DNA from: JAYEKL01 sp034660995
Lineage (GTDB): Bacteria > Patescibacteriota > Minisyncoccia > JAHIHE01 > JAGLIN01
Assembly (NCBI GenBank): GCA_034660995.1
Contig: JAYEKL010000059.1
Location: 1 to 14,209 of the forward strand
Direction of reading: 5' to 3'
Length of the DNA stretch: 14,209 nt
A program made the position numbers and the translations under genes. Numbering within the stretch: position 1 is the first letter of the stretch; every line of letters begins with the position of its first letter. The notes beneath the pieces are model-generated. The model worked only from the letters and a program-made list of their open reading frames with translations, had not been told where the DNA came from and ran no database searches. Shown here in pieces: positions 1-6,402 of this stretch.

Positions 1-894
1 AACATAGAAAGAATATCAAATGGACTTTATATCCTTCTTTTTGGTTTTGTCTTTTTGTGGGTTTCGCTTGGTTTTGTTAAAGTTGGTGTTATTTTTCAGC
101 TTTTAAGGCTATGGCCACTGTTTTTTGTAATTGTTGGAATTGAAATTATATTTAGGAGAACAAGATTTTCTTTTTTAAAGCTACTTTCTCCTATTATTGT
201 GATAGGGTCTGTAATTGGAATCATTTATGTTTCTCAGGATGGTGATCTTTTTAATCAAAGGAAAATAGAGATATTTAAGATAAATCAAGACTTTTCGTCC
301 GATAAAAAAATAGCCGATCTTAATATTGATTTTTCTTTTGGATGTCTTTTTATAATGGATTCTCAGAATAATTCAATTAGTGGAGATTTATCTATTCCAG
401 AAAAGATTGTTCCTGAATTAAATTTTAGAGAATTTGAAAAGGAAAATCTTTATGAAATTTCTGGTGATCCATTAAGTGATTATATTTTTAGTCCATGGGA
501 CAATAATCATATTTGGGATATAAGAATTGGTAGGGATATACCATCTAAAATAAAAATAAAGACTTATGCAAGTAAAAATAAGTTTAATATATCCAATCTT
601 TCTGTTTCAGATTTTACACTGGATACTAAAGCCAGTTTGAATGAAATAATTATAAATGATGCTATTAAAAAAATAAGAATTACCTCCACCGGTTCTAAGT
701 TGAGCATAGTCATACCAAGAGAAATGGGGGTGAAGATATCTTTGAATAAGTTTTTAATAATTGATAATTTTAAAGATTTAGGATTAGACAGAGGTTTTAA
801 AGAATATGTTAGTCCAAATTATGAAGACGTAATTGAAAGAGTTGATATAGATTTGGATTTAAAATTTTCTGAATTAGAGATAAAATATTATTAG
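1..894 (+). CDS. LiaF-like membrane protein, 5' partial
   Basis: The reading frame is open from the first base, so the true start lies outside the window; a TTG at 55 is only an internal codon. The N-terminal part holds three or so closely spaced hydrophobic segments (about codons 8-28, 33-48 and 58-76) with the pattern LRLWPLFFVIVGIEIIF, as in the LiaI/LiaF-like transmembrane domain (DUF5668). The rest is a beta-strand-rich extracytoplasmic region ending in repeated short strands (IRITSTGSKLSIVIP, VDIDLDLKFSELEI), as in LiaF or DUF4097 'toastrack' domains. Members of this group often sense or modulate cell-envelope stress, but no histidine kinase or regulator gene is visible here. The stop codon TAG is formed by the target TA plus the first base of the adjoining MITE. 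The family call is by pattern, not by database search. Confidence 0.7.
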   Translation, partial: NIERISNGLYILLFGFVFLWVSLGFVKVGVIFQLLRLWPLFFVIVGIEIIFRRTRFSFLKLLSPIIVIGSVIGIIYVSQDGDLFNQRKIEIFKINQDFSSDKKIADLNIDFSFGCLFIMDSQNNSISGDLSIPEKIVPELNFREFEKENLYEISGDPLSDYIFSPWDNNHIWDIRIGRDIPSKIKIKTYASKNKFNISNLSVSDFTLDTKASLNEIIINDAIKKIRITSTGSKLSIVIPREMGVKISLNKFLIIDNFKDLGLDRGFKEYVSPNYEDVIERVDIDLDLKFSELEIKYY

Positions 895-1056
895 ACTCAC
901 TGCGTATTAGTTTCATTACGAAATCTTCATATTTTGAGGCACAATTTTTCAAATAATTTTTGAGGTTTAGCCTAAGCTAAGCTGAAAAAATTTTTGGAGA
1001 ATTTGACCAATCCGCCAGCTGGCGGAGCAGTAGAAACTAATTACGCAGTGAGTCTA
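892..1056 (+). mobile_element. MITE-like element, copy 1 (165 bp with TA ends)
   Basis: Both ends carry a 23-24 bp terminal inverted repeat beginning TAGACTCACTGCGTATTAG; the right end has one extra T. The element is bounded by TA on each side, as expected for IS630/Tc1-mariner-type insertion into a duplicated TA. It encodes nothing. The interior contains a perfect 16-bp palindrome TCCGCCAGCTGGCGGA at 1011-1026 and a TAGC/GCTA hairpin. A copy in the opposite orientation lies at 6240-6402 with only a handful of differences. Removing the element and one TA would leave TAT TAT TAA TAA, so the insertion hit the stop codon of the preceding gene without truncating it. No transposase is present in the window. 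Confidence 0.85.
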
Positions 1057-1087
1057 ATAAACTACTTTAATTTTTTAATATTGTAAG

Positions 1088-1585
1088 TTGGATAGTTTTT
1101 ATTACAATTTAATAAAAAAACATCAGAGAAGAATGAGCTTTGTTGTCTTGGTGTCTTTTTTATCTACGTTTATTTTTGTTCGTATTTATGTTTCTTTGGG
1201 AACTGTTGGAATCATAAATGACCCCTATCTTTATATAAAGGGGTATCATGTCCATCATCTTAATTATGGAATTTTTATTTTGGCCTTTGCTGGAGTTCTA
1301 GCTTTGTTTTTTCAAAACGTTAAAAATCGATTAAAAATAGGAATAATTTATGGAATGGGACTAGGACTAACTCTTGATGAGTTTGGTATGTGGTTTAAGC
1401 TTGAGAATGACTATTGGACACGTTTAAGTTATGACGCAGTTGTTATAGTAGGTCTTGTTTTTGCTAGCATGGTCTATATTCCATCTTTTTGGTGTGGAAT
1501 AGTTCATCATACAGAAAAGGGGATTGAAAGAATAAATAGTATCAAACAAATCAGAAGAAAGAAGATAGAACATAAGGATGAATGA
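1088..1585 (+). CDS. Small polytopic membrane protein with HxHH motif, unknown function
   Basis: A 165-residue protein with about four hydrophobic segments (near residues 17-37, 60-76, 83-97, 115-135) and a basic C-terminal tail. Polar residues cluster at the segment ends: YHVHHLNYG at 53-61 (His54, 56, 57), LDEFGMW at 96-102 (Asp97, Glu98), then YW at 109-110 and Asp116. I recall similar HHxxxG plus LDEF..W..L...YW patterns in uncharacterised bacterial membrane proteins, but I cannot name a family. His and acidic residues near membrane faces could bind a metal; this is speculation. The start is uncertain: TTG at 1088 is the first possible codon after an in-frame TAA at 1076, and ATG at 1133 (Met16) is the alternative. 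Neither has a strong SD. The gene begins 31 bp after the MITE. Confidence 0.75.
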   Translation: MDSFYYNLIKKHQRRMSFVVLVSFLSTFIFVRIYVSLGTVGIINDPYLYIKGYHVHHLNYGIFILAFAGVLALFFQNVKNRLKIGIIYGMGLGLTLDEFGMWFKLENDYWTRLSYDAVVIVGLVFASMVYIPSFWCGIVHHTEKGIERINSIKQIRRKKIEHKDE

Positions 1586-1610
1586 GGATTGGAATATTTG
1601 CAGAAATCAT

Positions 1611-1687
1611 TAGATTCACTGCATATTAGTTTCATTACGAAATCTTCATAACAAGGTCGAACAATATTATACACAATACGAGGTTTG
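1611..1687 (+). mobile_element. Decayed left half of the same MITE
   Basis: Begins with TAGATTCACTGCATATTAG and continues TTTCATTACGAAATCTTCAT, matching the left end of copy 1 almost base for base. It then diverges but keeps spaced matches (AGG..ACAAT..., ending GAGGTTT) up to about 1687. The palindromic core and right terminus are missing, so this is an old, one-ended remnant. It is also preceded by TA. It lies in the 139-bp gap before the GT4 gene. Confidence 0.7.
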
Positions 1688-1724
1688 AAATTATTTATAG
1701 ATAAATCATTAACAAACACAAAAT

Positions 1725-2870
1725 ATGAAAATAGGAATGTTTATAAATTATTATACTCCTTCAAAAGGAGGAATAGAAACTTCTGTCACAAATCTTTCTG
1801 TGGGACTTAAGGAAGCTGGGCATGAAGTTTTTATTTTTGCGCCTAAATATCCAAATTATGAAGATAAGGATAAAAATATTTTTAGATACAAAAGTCTTTG
1901 TTTTAACTATGGTGGTTATTTCTATGTAATTCCTTCGCCATTTTTTTCAGGAGTGCAAGAAATAATAGAAAAATTGGATTTAGATATAATTCACAGTCAT
2001 CAGCCATATTCTTTAGGAGACGAGGCGTTAAAATTTTCAAAAAAATTAAATATTCCTTTGGTGTTTACTTATCACATAAAGTACGAAGAATATTCTCACT
2101 ATATTCCACTTGTTCCTAAAGGAATTTCAAAAAAGTATATAAGAAAAATAACGACAAAGTACTCAAATCAATGTGATAGTATCATAACTCCATCAACTGC
2201 AATAAAAAAACTACTTATTGATCATAAGATTAAAGCGTCAATGAGTATTATACCAAGTGGGATTAATATTGATAATTTTCAGAAAAACATTGGACAAGAG
2301 GGCGAAATAAGAGAAAAATATAATATTAAGCCTGATGATATTTTACTTATTACAGCTTGTAGACTTACTAAGGAAAAAAATCTAAAATTCTTAGTAAAAT
2401 CTTTTGCAAAAATTAAACAGGGCTATGGTGATATAAAATTTATGATAGTTGGTGATGGGGCTGTAAGAAAAGACTTAGAAAAAATGGCGAAAGATTATGG
2501 AATAGAAAATAGTATTATTTTTACAGGACTTGTTGATAGGACGGAAATTGTGGGGCTTTACCAGGCAAGCGACATTTTTGTTTTTGCGTCTTTAACAGAG
2601 ACTCAAGGGCTTGTTGCTGTTGAGGCTATGGCAACAGGAAATCCAGTCGTAGCAGTTAAAGCAAGCGGGATTGAAGATATAGTTAAAAATGGTGAAGATG
2701 GTTTCTTAACACCAGAGTTAGAAGAAGAATTTTCTAAAAGTGTTTTAAAGATTGTGAATGATAAAAATTTAAGAGAAAAAATGTCAGCTAACGCAAAAAT
2801 AAACTCAGAAAGATTTTCCATAGAGCCGTGGGTAGAGAAGGTAGTTAAATTGTATGAGAGCCTAATATAA
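1725..2870 (+). CDS. GT4-family glycosyltransferase
   Basis: A 381-residue GT-B fold retaining glycosyltransferase. The N-terminal domain has the GGIE loop (residues 15-18) and IIHSHQP at 88-94. The linker PSGIN (177-181) leads to the donor-binding domain with ACRLTKEKNL (211-220), VGDG (242-245) and the E-x7-E signature in TETQGLVAVEA (Glu292, Glu300), then GNPVVA. The ETQGL form is common in diacylglycerol glucosyltransferases and related glycolipid or polysaccharide enzymes, so a membrane-lipid or surface-glycan acceptor is plausible. The substrate cannot be read from sequence. There is no signal peptide and it is expected to act at the inner membrane face. The ATG has no SD. The GT2 gene follows in the same direction after 195 bp, so co-function in surface glycan or glycolipid synthesis is an inference. 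Confidence 0.93.
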   Translation: MKIGMFINYYTPSKGGIETSVTNLSVGLKEAGHEVFIFAPKYPNYEDKDKNIFRYKSLCFNYGGYFYVIPSPFFSGVQEIIEKLDLDIIHSHQPYSLGDEALKFSKKLNIPLVFTYHIKYEEYSHYIPLVPKGISKKYIRKITTKYSNQCDSIITPSTAIKKLLIDHKIKASMSIIPSGINIDNFQKNIGQEGEIREKYNIKPDDILLITACRLTKEKNLKFLVKSFAKIKQGYGDIKFMIVGDGAVRKDLEKMAKDYGIENSIIFTGLVDRTEIVGLYQASDIFVFASLTETQGLVAVEAMATGNPVVAVKASGIEDIVKNGEDGFLTPELEEEFSKSVLKIVNDKNLREKMSANAKINSERFSIEPWVEKVVKLYESLI

Positions 2871-2910
2871 TCTATTTTAAAAGATTAAGAAATTGATATT
2901 ATAGTGTTTT

Positions 2911-3040
2911 AATTTCCAATTTTTAATTCACAATTTCCAATCAATTTTCAATGATTTAATTTTCAAACGATAAAACAAAAATTAACAAGATTCAATTTTT
3001 TGAGAATTATAAATTAAAAACTCAATGAAAATTGAAAATT
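2911..3040 (+). repeat. AATTTTCAATT-type dispersed repeat, inverted
   Basis: The 195-bp gap between the glycosyltransferases is filled with iterations of AATTTCCAATT/AATTTTCAAT. The right side (3017-3040) is inverted: TCAATTTTCA at 2941-2950 pairs exactly with TGAAAATTGA at 3026-3035. The stretch 2925-2967 closely matches 11678-11720 in the same orientation. I see no gene or SD here. This type of low-complexity intergenic repeat is familiar from Patescibacteria; its role is unknown. Confidence 0.6.
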
Positions 3041-3065
3041 AACATCTTGACATAACAATATAATC

Positions 3066-3770
3066 ATGCTTTCAATAATTATTCCAACCAAAAACGAAGA
3101 AAAGTATCTGCCGATACTTCTTGAAAGTATCAAAAAGCAGACCTTTAAGGATTATGAAATTATTGTGGCTGATAATAAGTCAGAAGACAAAACACAGGAA
3201 ATTGCGAAAGAGCATAACTGTGTTATTGTTCAAGGAGGGATGCCAGGACCTGGTAGAAATTCAGGAGCTAAATTTGCCAAGGGAGATATATTGCTTTTTT
3301 TAGATTCTGACACAGAACTTGAAAATGAAAGTTTTTTGGAATTACTTGTTGAGGAATTCAATGATAGAAAATTGGACATAGCCGTACCGATGTCATATGC
3401 CGATGGTACTATGCTTGATAAACTTTTTTATATATTTTGGAATAGTTTGGTAAAAATATTTCAGCGTATAGGTCCTTTTGCTGGAGGATGGTGTATATTC
3501 ACGACTAAAAGCATTCACAATAGAATAAAAGGATTTGATGAAAAAATTATTCTTGGGGAAGATTCTGATTATGCAAAAAGAGTAGCAAAAATTGGGAAGT
3601 TTAGGGTTCTACATGGCGCTAAAATTAAAGTTTCTCCGCGAAGATTTGCTAAAGAAGGTCATTTAAAAATTATTATCCAAACTGTTTGGACGGGATTACA
3701 TTGGGCTATAAAAGGAAGAGACAGAAAAAATAAGGCAGATTATAAATTTGATATTTATAAAGATTCATAG
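3066..3770 (+). CDS. GT2-family glycosyltransferase
   Basis: A 234-residue GT-A fold family 2 enzyme. It opens with LSIIIPTKNEEKYL (residues 2-15), followed by IIVADNKSEDKT (32-43), the metal/nucleotide-binding DSD at 80-82, the acceptor-side FAGGWCIF (138-145), GFDE (156-159) and the catalytic-base region GEDSDYAKR (164-172), then PRRF (191-194). A hydrophobic or amphipathic helix near 200-216 may touch the membrane. The motifs are those of family members that transfer sugar from a nucleotide sugar; donor and acceptor are unknown. The ATG at 3066 has no SD. The neighbouring GT4 gene and the LCP gene at the end of the window point to surface-glycan work, which is an inference. Confidence 0.92.
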   Translation: MLSIIIPTKNEEKYLPILLESIKKQTFKDYEIIVADNKSEDKTQEIAKEHNCVIVQGGMPGPGRNSGAKFAKGDILLFLDSDTELENESFLELLVEEFNDRKLDIAVPMSYADGTMLDKLFYIFWNSLVKIFQRIGPFAGGWCIFTTKSIHNRIKGFDEKIILGEDSDYAKRVAKIGKFRVLHGAKIKVSPRRFAKEGHLKIIIQTVWTGLHWAIKGRDRKNKADYKFDIYKDS

Positions 3771-3806
3771 AAAAATAATATTTTTAAATTTAGTATTATA
3801 GATTTG

Positions 3807-4379
3807 TTATGCAATAGCTACTATAAATGTTGTAAAGTTGAATTTTAAATCTTGTATTCCCTCTTCAAGTAAGTTCAGTCCATATAATTCTGCGCATTTT
3901 TTACAGGCGATTATCCCTGTACTGGGAGGAATTTTCCCTTCATGTAAATCCTTTGCTGCTTTAGCTGTATCGGAATAACTTTGTAGTTCCAAATCACCCC
4001 ACTTTCTTTTTAAATACATCCTACATTGTTTAAGCGCTTGTGGATGAGAAGCTATTTTTTTTATATCATTCAGTTTTGTATCTGGTTTTGTGAGTAAACA
4101 ATGCTTAACATCAATCTCAAATATATTTTCAATATCAAAAGCATATTCGCTCATCGCATAAATTGCTTCATAGACTATACCGCCATTTGAATTTTCTATT
4201 GGAAAAATTCCCTTAGCTATCTCGTTTTTTTTCAAAGCTTCCATTGTGTTTTTAACGTTTATCAAATATTGAATTTCATAGTTCTTTATATTGTTATTAT
4301 GACAATAGTAGCTGGCAGCTTCTTCTGAGAAACTTCCAATATCGCCAGAAATTCCTATTTTAATTTTTTCTTTCTTCAT
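3807..4379 (-). CDS. Prephenate-dehydratase-like single-domain protein (copy A), TRF motif altered
   Basis: A 190-residue protein covering only the prephenate dehydratase (PDT) periplasmic-binding-like fold, with no ACT domain. PDT landmarks are present: GDIGSFSEEAA (residues 12-22), FPIENSNGGIV (59-69), ASHPQALKQC (110-119), DTAKAA (137-142, where PDTs usually read STAxAA) and AELYGL...IQDL (163-178). The catalytic N-x-T-R-F motif is NFTTF (181-185), so the usual Arg is Thr. Catalysis of prephenate to phenylpyruvate is therefore doubtful, and a ligand-binding or regulatory role is possible. A close paralog lies at 7359-7925, and a full-length PDT with intact TRF lies between them. The gene is divergent from the Phe unit, sharing a 430-bp intergenic region with back-to-back promoters. 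The ATG has no SD. Confidence 0.85.
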   Translation of the reverse strand: MKKEKIKIGISGDIGSFSEEAASYYCHNNNIKNYEIQYLINVKNTMEALKKNEIAKGIFPIENSNGGIVYEAIYAMSEYAFDIENIFEIDVKHCLLTKPDTKLNDIKKIASHPQALKQCRMYLKRKWGDLELQSYSDTAKAAKDLHEGKIPPSTGIIACKKCAELYGLNLLEEGIQDLKFNFTTFIVAIA

Positions 4380-4418
4380 ATTTTGTAGATTTATTTTAAT
4401 TAAGCTGTATTGTATTTC

Positions 4419-4446
4419 ATAATATCACAAAAATGTAAGATTACAA
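4419..4446 (-). promoter_or_regulatory. Sigma70-type promoter for the dehydratase-like copy A
   Basis: Read on the minus strand: -35 TTGTAA (4446-4441), 16-bp spacer, -10 TATTAT (4424-4419) with an extended TGA just upstream. Transcription would start near 4412, giving a leader of about 32 nt before the ATG at 4379. Confidence 0.55.
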
Positions 4447-4473
4447 ATTTTTCTTGTTTTTTTCTTGTTTTTC

Positions 4474-4501
4474 TTGACAAACTTTTTAGGCATGTTACAC
4501 T
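4474..4501 (+). promoter_or_regulatory. Sigma70-type promoter of the Phe unit
   Basis: Perfect -35 TTGACA at 4474-4479, a 16-bp spacer and -10 TACACT at 4496-4501. The start would be near 4508, about 15 nt before the leader-peptide ATG at 4524. It is the best-matching promoter in the 4380-4809 gap and sits where an attenuator needs one. Confidence 0.7.
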
Positions 4502-4523
4502 GTTTTTATAAGTTGAAAATTTT

Positions 4524-4583
4524 ATGAATTATACAAAAAATAACTTGTTTTTCTTTAGCTTTTTTAGCCGTCATAAGCGATAG
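4524..4583 (+). CDS. Phe-rich attenuator leader peptide 1 (19 aa)
   Basis: The predicted product is MNYTKNNLFFFSFFSRHKR, ending at TAG 4581-4583. Five of the 19 codons are Phe, clustered as FFFSFF at codons 9-14 (4548-4565). This layout is the same as the E. coli pheA and pheST leader peptides. The stop codon lies inside the 5' arm of the antiterminator (4577-4592). A ribosome that stalls at the Phe codons leaves that arm free, while one that reaches the stop covers it. There is no clear SD; the ATG would be about 15 nt from the predicted transcript start. Too short for normal gene finders; the call rests on composition, position and the RNA structures behind it. Confidence 0.85.
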   Translation: MNYTKNNLFFFSFFSRHKR

Positions 4584-4619
4584 GTTGTTATTGTAGTGTT
4601 TCCCATAATAATCCATCGC
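4577..4619 (+). promoter_or_regulatory. Antiterminator of Phe attenuator 1
   Basis: The 5' arm is GCGAT (4577-4581), bulged A, GG (4583-4584), then TTATT (4588-4592). It pairs with AATAA (4607-4611), CC (4613-4614) and ATCGC (4615-4619). This gives 12 base pairs in three blocks. The 3' arm uses CCATC (4613-4617), which is also the 5' arm of the terminator, so the two folds exclude each other. Confidence 0.75.
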
Positions 4620-4634
4620 AAAGATGGTTTTTTT
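4613..4634 (+). terminator. Intrinsic terminator of Phe attenuator 1
   Basis: Stem CCATC (4613-4617) / GATGG (4623-4627), loop GCAAA, followed directly by seven Ts (4628-4634). Weak A-T pairs can extend the base. It lies 30 nt after the leader-peptide stop and about 175 bp before the aminotransferase, so it should act as a conditional terminator rather than a gene end. Confidence 0.75.
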
Positions 4635-4725
4635 ATTCTTTGAAATGGAATTTACCCTTTAGGGTTTTAAGTATTATTGAAATCTTAGTGGGTGGATTTA
4701 AAAAAAATCAGCCAAAAACAGCTAA

Positions 4726-4770
4726 TTTTTAAATTTATTCTTTAGGATTTTAAAATTAAAATCTTAAAAG
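4726..4770 (+). repeat. Post-attenuator module, copy 1
   Basis: The stretch from TTTTTAAATTTATTCTTTAG onward contains the inverted repeat GATTTTAA / TTAAAATC (4746-4763). It aligns along its length with 6181-6225 in the leader of pheA, with only small differences. Both copies lie between an attenuator terminator and an SD. The function is unknown; a small hairpin near the ribosome-binding region is possible. The remaining bases 4635-4725 show no clear feature beyond a short ACCC/GGGT hairpin. Confidence 0.55.
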
Positions 4771-4809
4771 ATGAATTAAAATTACAACTAGAAAAAGGAG
4801 GGAAATAAA

Positions 4810-5994
4810 ATGAAAGATCTTTCACAAAAAGTTAAAATTGTTAATGAATCACCGTTAACCAAATTAGATACAATGGTGCAAGACATGAGAAGAGAGGATA
4901 AGACAATTATAGCGCTAAATGCTGGTCAACCAAGCTTTGCTTCGCCTTTATATTTTGTAAAGGAAATAGAAAACGCTTCAAAAAAAGATGGGAATAATTT
5001 CTATACCAAGGTAAGAGGAAGCGATGAATCAAGAGATGCTATTTCTATGTTTCAAAGAAATATTTTTTCAATGGAATATAATAGAGATGAAATAGTATTG
5101 ACAAATGGCGCAAAAGAAGGAGTGTCTATGTCTCTTGCGGCTATTTTGAATAGCAATGATGAAGTTATAATAGTTAAGCCATATTGGTCAACATATGTTG
5201 ATGCTGTCACATTTTGGGGCGGAAAACCAGTAGTGGTTGATAGCAATAATGATTTTCATCTTAATATTGAAGATATACGAAAATCTATTACTTCAAAAAC
5301 AAAAGCTATTATAATTAATAGTCCTAATAATCCTACTGGAGTAATCTATACAAAGGAAGAGCTATCTGAGTTGGCTAAGTTGACGATTGATAATGATTTA
5401 TATGTGATATCTGATGAAATTTATTCTACGATCACATATGATAAAAATGCATTTTCAGTCAGTTGTATTGAAGGGATGAAGGAACGAACAATAGTAGTAA
5501 ATGGATTTTCAAAAAGTCTATCAGCTACTGGCTACAGACTGGGCTATATATTAGCTTCTGAGAATATCATTAGTGCCATTGGAGTAATAAAGAGTTCTTT
5601 AAATGGTAATGTTAATTCTCTATTCCAGATGGCAATTACGGAAATAATTCAAAACCATTTTGACGAAGTGAAAGTCTCTTTTAGGGAAATGAGAGAAGCT
5701 TTTGAAGAGCGAAAAACGATACTTTGTAATAGACTTTCTAAACTTGGGATAGAATATTCTATTCCAGATGGAGCTTTTTATGTATTTGCAAAAATACCTG
5801 AAAGTTTCAATATGAAGTCTAACAAATTTGCAGAGTTTATTCTGAAAAATGCAAAAGTAGCCGTATCTCCTGGAATATTTTTCGGAGATGGTTATGATGA
5901 CTATATAAGAATATCTTTTTCTTCAGAAGAGAAGGAGATAAAAGAAGCGTTAGACAGAATAGATAAGGTATTTAATACCAGAGAGGTGTTATAG
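4810..5994 (+). CDS. Class I PLP-dependent aminotransferase, probably aromatic or prephenate
   Basis: A 394-residue fold-type I aminotransferase of the AspC/AlaA-like class. Visible residues: LNAGQPSF (36-43), TNGAKEG (98-104), SPNNPTG (171-177), SDEIY (201-205, Asp202 for the PLP ring nitrogen), GFSKSLSATGYRLG (232-245, PLP Schiff-base Lys235) and RISF (367-370, Arg367 for substrate carboxylate). The length is normal. The SD GGAGGG (4797-4802) is strong, 7 nt from the ATG, unlike most genes here. Control by a Phe attenuator and the adjoining pheA suggest transamination of phenylpyruvate (last step to Phe) or of prephenate. Substrate choice is inferred from context; an aspartate role cannot be excluded. 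The cofactor is pyridoxal phosphate and the location cytoplasmic. Confidence 0.92.
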   Translation: MKDLSQKVKIVNESPLTKLDTMVQDMRREDKTIIALNAGQPSFASPLYFVKEIENASKKDGNNFYTKVRGSDESRDAISMFQRNIFSMEYNRDEIVLTNGAKEGVSMSLAAILNSNDEVIIVKPYWSTYVDAVTFWGGKPVVVDSNNDFHLNIEDIRKSITSKTKAIIINSPNNPTGVIYTKEELSELAKLTIDNDLYVISDEIYSTITYDKNAFSVSCIEGMKERTIVVNGFSKSLSATGYRLGYILASENIISAIGVIKSSLNGNVNSLFQMAITEIIQNHFDEVKVSFREMREAFEERKTILCNRLSKLGIEYSIPDGAFYVFAKIPESFNMKSNKFAEFILKNAKVAVSPGIFFGDGYDDYIRISFSSEEKEIKEALDRIDKVFNTREVL

Positions 5995-6032
5995 GTCATC
6001 TTTCTTTATTTTTTCAATTAAGTTTTAAATTA

Positions 6033-6038
6033 TATAAT
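6033..6038 (+). promoter_or_regulatory. Possible -10 box before leader peptide 2
   Basis: TATAAT at 6033-6038 lies in the 50 bp between the aminotransferase stop and the second leader peptide. No -35 at proper spacing is visible (TTCAAT at 6013 is only 14 bp away). If used, the transcript would start at or next to the ATG at 6045. Otherwise leader 2 is reached by read-through from the aminotransferase. Confidence 0.3.
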
Positions 6039-6044
6039 ATATTT

Positions 6045-6104
6045 ATGAGTTTTTTAAAAAATAGGAAACGATTTCACTTTTTAAGTTTTTTTGACCGCGA
6101 ATAG
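6045..6104 (+). CDS. Phe-rich attenuator leader peptide 2 (19 aa)
   Basis: The predicted product is MSFLKNRKRFHFLSFFDRE with stop TAG at 6102-6104. It has five Phe codons (3, 10, 12, 15, 16), the last pair at 6087-6092, some 10 nt before the antiterminator arm. It is 19 codons long, as is leader 1, but the peptide is not an obvious sequence copy of it. As in leader 1, the stop codon overlaps the antiterminator 5' arm (6103-6108). It lies 50 bp after the aminotransferase and upstream of pheA. There is no SD. Confidence 0.8.
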   Translation: MSFLKNRKRFHFLSFFDRE

Positions 6105-6145
6105 CAGGAATTTTTATTGTGATTATTTTTTCGAAAAGACCTGTT
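6103..6145 (+). promoter_or_regulatory. Antiterminator of Phe attenuator 2
   Basis: AGCAGG (6103-6108) pairs with CCTGTT (6140-6145, one G-U). After a 2x2 mismatch, TTTT (6111-6114) pairs with AAAA (6134-6137). The 3' arm takes ACCTG bases needed by the terminator stem, making the folds mutually exclusive. It is weaker than antiterminator 1 but in the same relation to the leader stop codon. Confidence 0.6.
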
Positions 6146-6160
6146 AAGTCAGGTTTTTTG
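6134..6160 (+). terminator. Intrinsic terminator of Phe attenuator 2
   Basis: Stem ACCTG (6139-6143) / CAGGT (6150-6154), extended by AAAAG pairing with the first Ts (one G-U), hexanucleotide loop 6144-6149, then a run of Ts to 6159. It sits 30 nt past the leader stop and about 260 bp before pheA. Confidence 0.75.
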
Positions 6161-6180
6161 TTTGTAATTTTGAGTCTTGT

Positions 6181-6225
6181 TTTTTGAAATTTATTTTTTA
6201 GATTTTAAAAAACAAATCTTAAAAT
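6181..6225 (+). repeat. Post-attenuator module, copy 2
   Basis: Aligns with 4726-4770: TTTTTGAAATTTATTTTTTAG, then ATTTTAAAA, three variable bases and AAATCTTAAAA. The hairpin is kept as AGATTT (6200-6205) / AAATCT (6214-6219). In copy 1 the SD follows after 26 nt; here a MITE at 6240-6402 separates module and SD. Confidence 0.55.
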
Positions 6226-6239
6226 GATTTGTATATACA

Positions 6240-6402
6240 TAGACTCACTGCGTATTAGTTTCTACTGCTCCGCCAGCTGGCGGATTGGTCAAATTCTCCA
6301 AAAATTTTTTCAGCTTAGCTTAGGCTAAACCTCAAAAATTATTTGAAAAATTTGCCTCAAAATATGAAAATTTCGTAATGAAACTAATACGCAGTGAATC
6401 TA
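6240..6402 (-). mobile_element. MITE-like element, copy 2 (163 bp with TA ends), inverted
   Basis: The reverse complement of 892-1056 with only a few substitutions and one- or two-base indels. It has the same terminal inverted repeats, the same TCCGCCAGCTGGCGGA palindrome and TA on both sides. Removing it would join the 6181-6225 module to the pheA SD with about the spacing seen before the aminotransferase. It is therefore an insertion in an existing leader. It will be transcribed into the pheA mRNA as a highly self-complementary segment. No coding capacity. Confidence 0.85.

Noticed and set aside
892..1687. CRISPR array or phage attachment sites from the repeated MITE ends
   Set aside because: Copies are few, not evenly spaced, partly inverted and have terminal inverted repeats with TA ends, which fits a MITE.
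3047..3064. TTGACA and TATAAT just before the GT2 start
   Set aside because: The boxes are only 6 bp apart, too close for one sigma70 promoter. The TATAAT ends one base before the ATG.
3771..3785. AAAAATAATATTTTT palindrome between convergent genes as terminator
   Set aside because: The stem is A-T only with almost no loop; it could be chance in AT-rich DNA.
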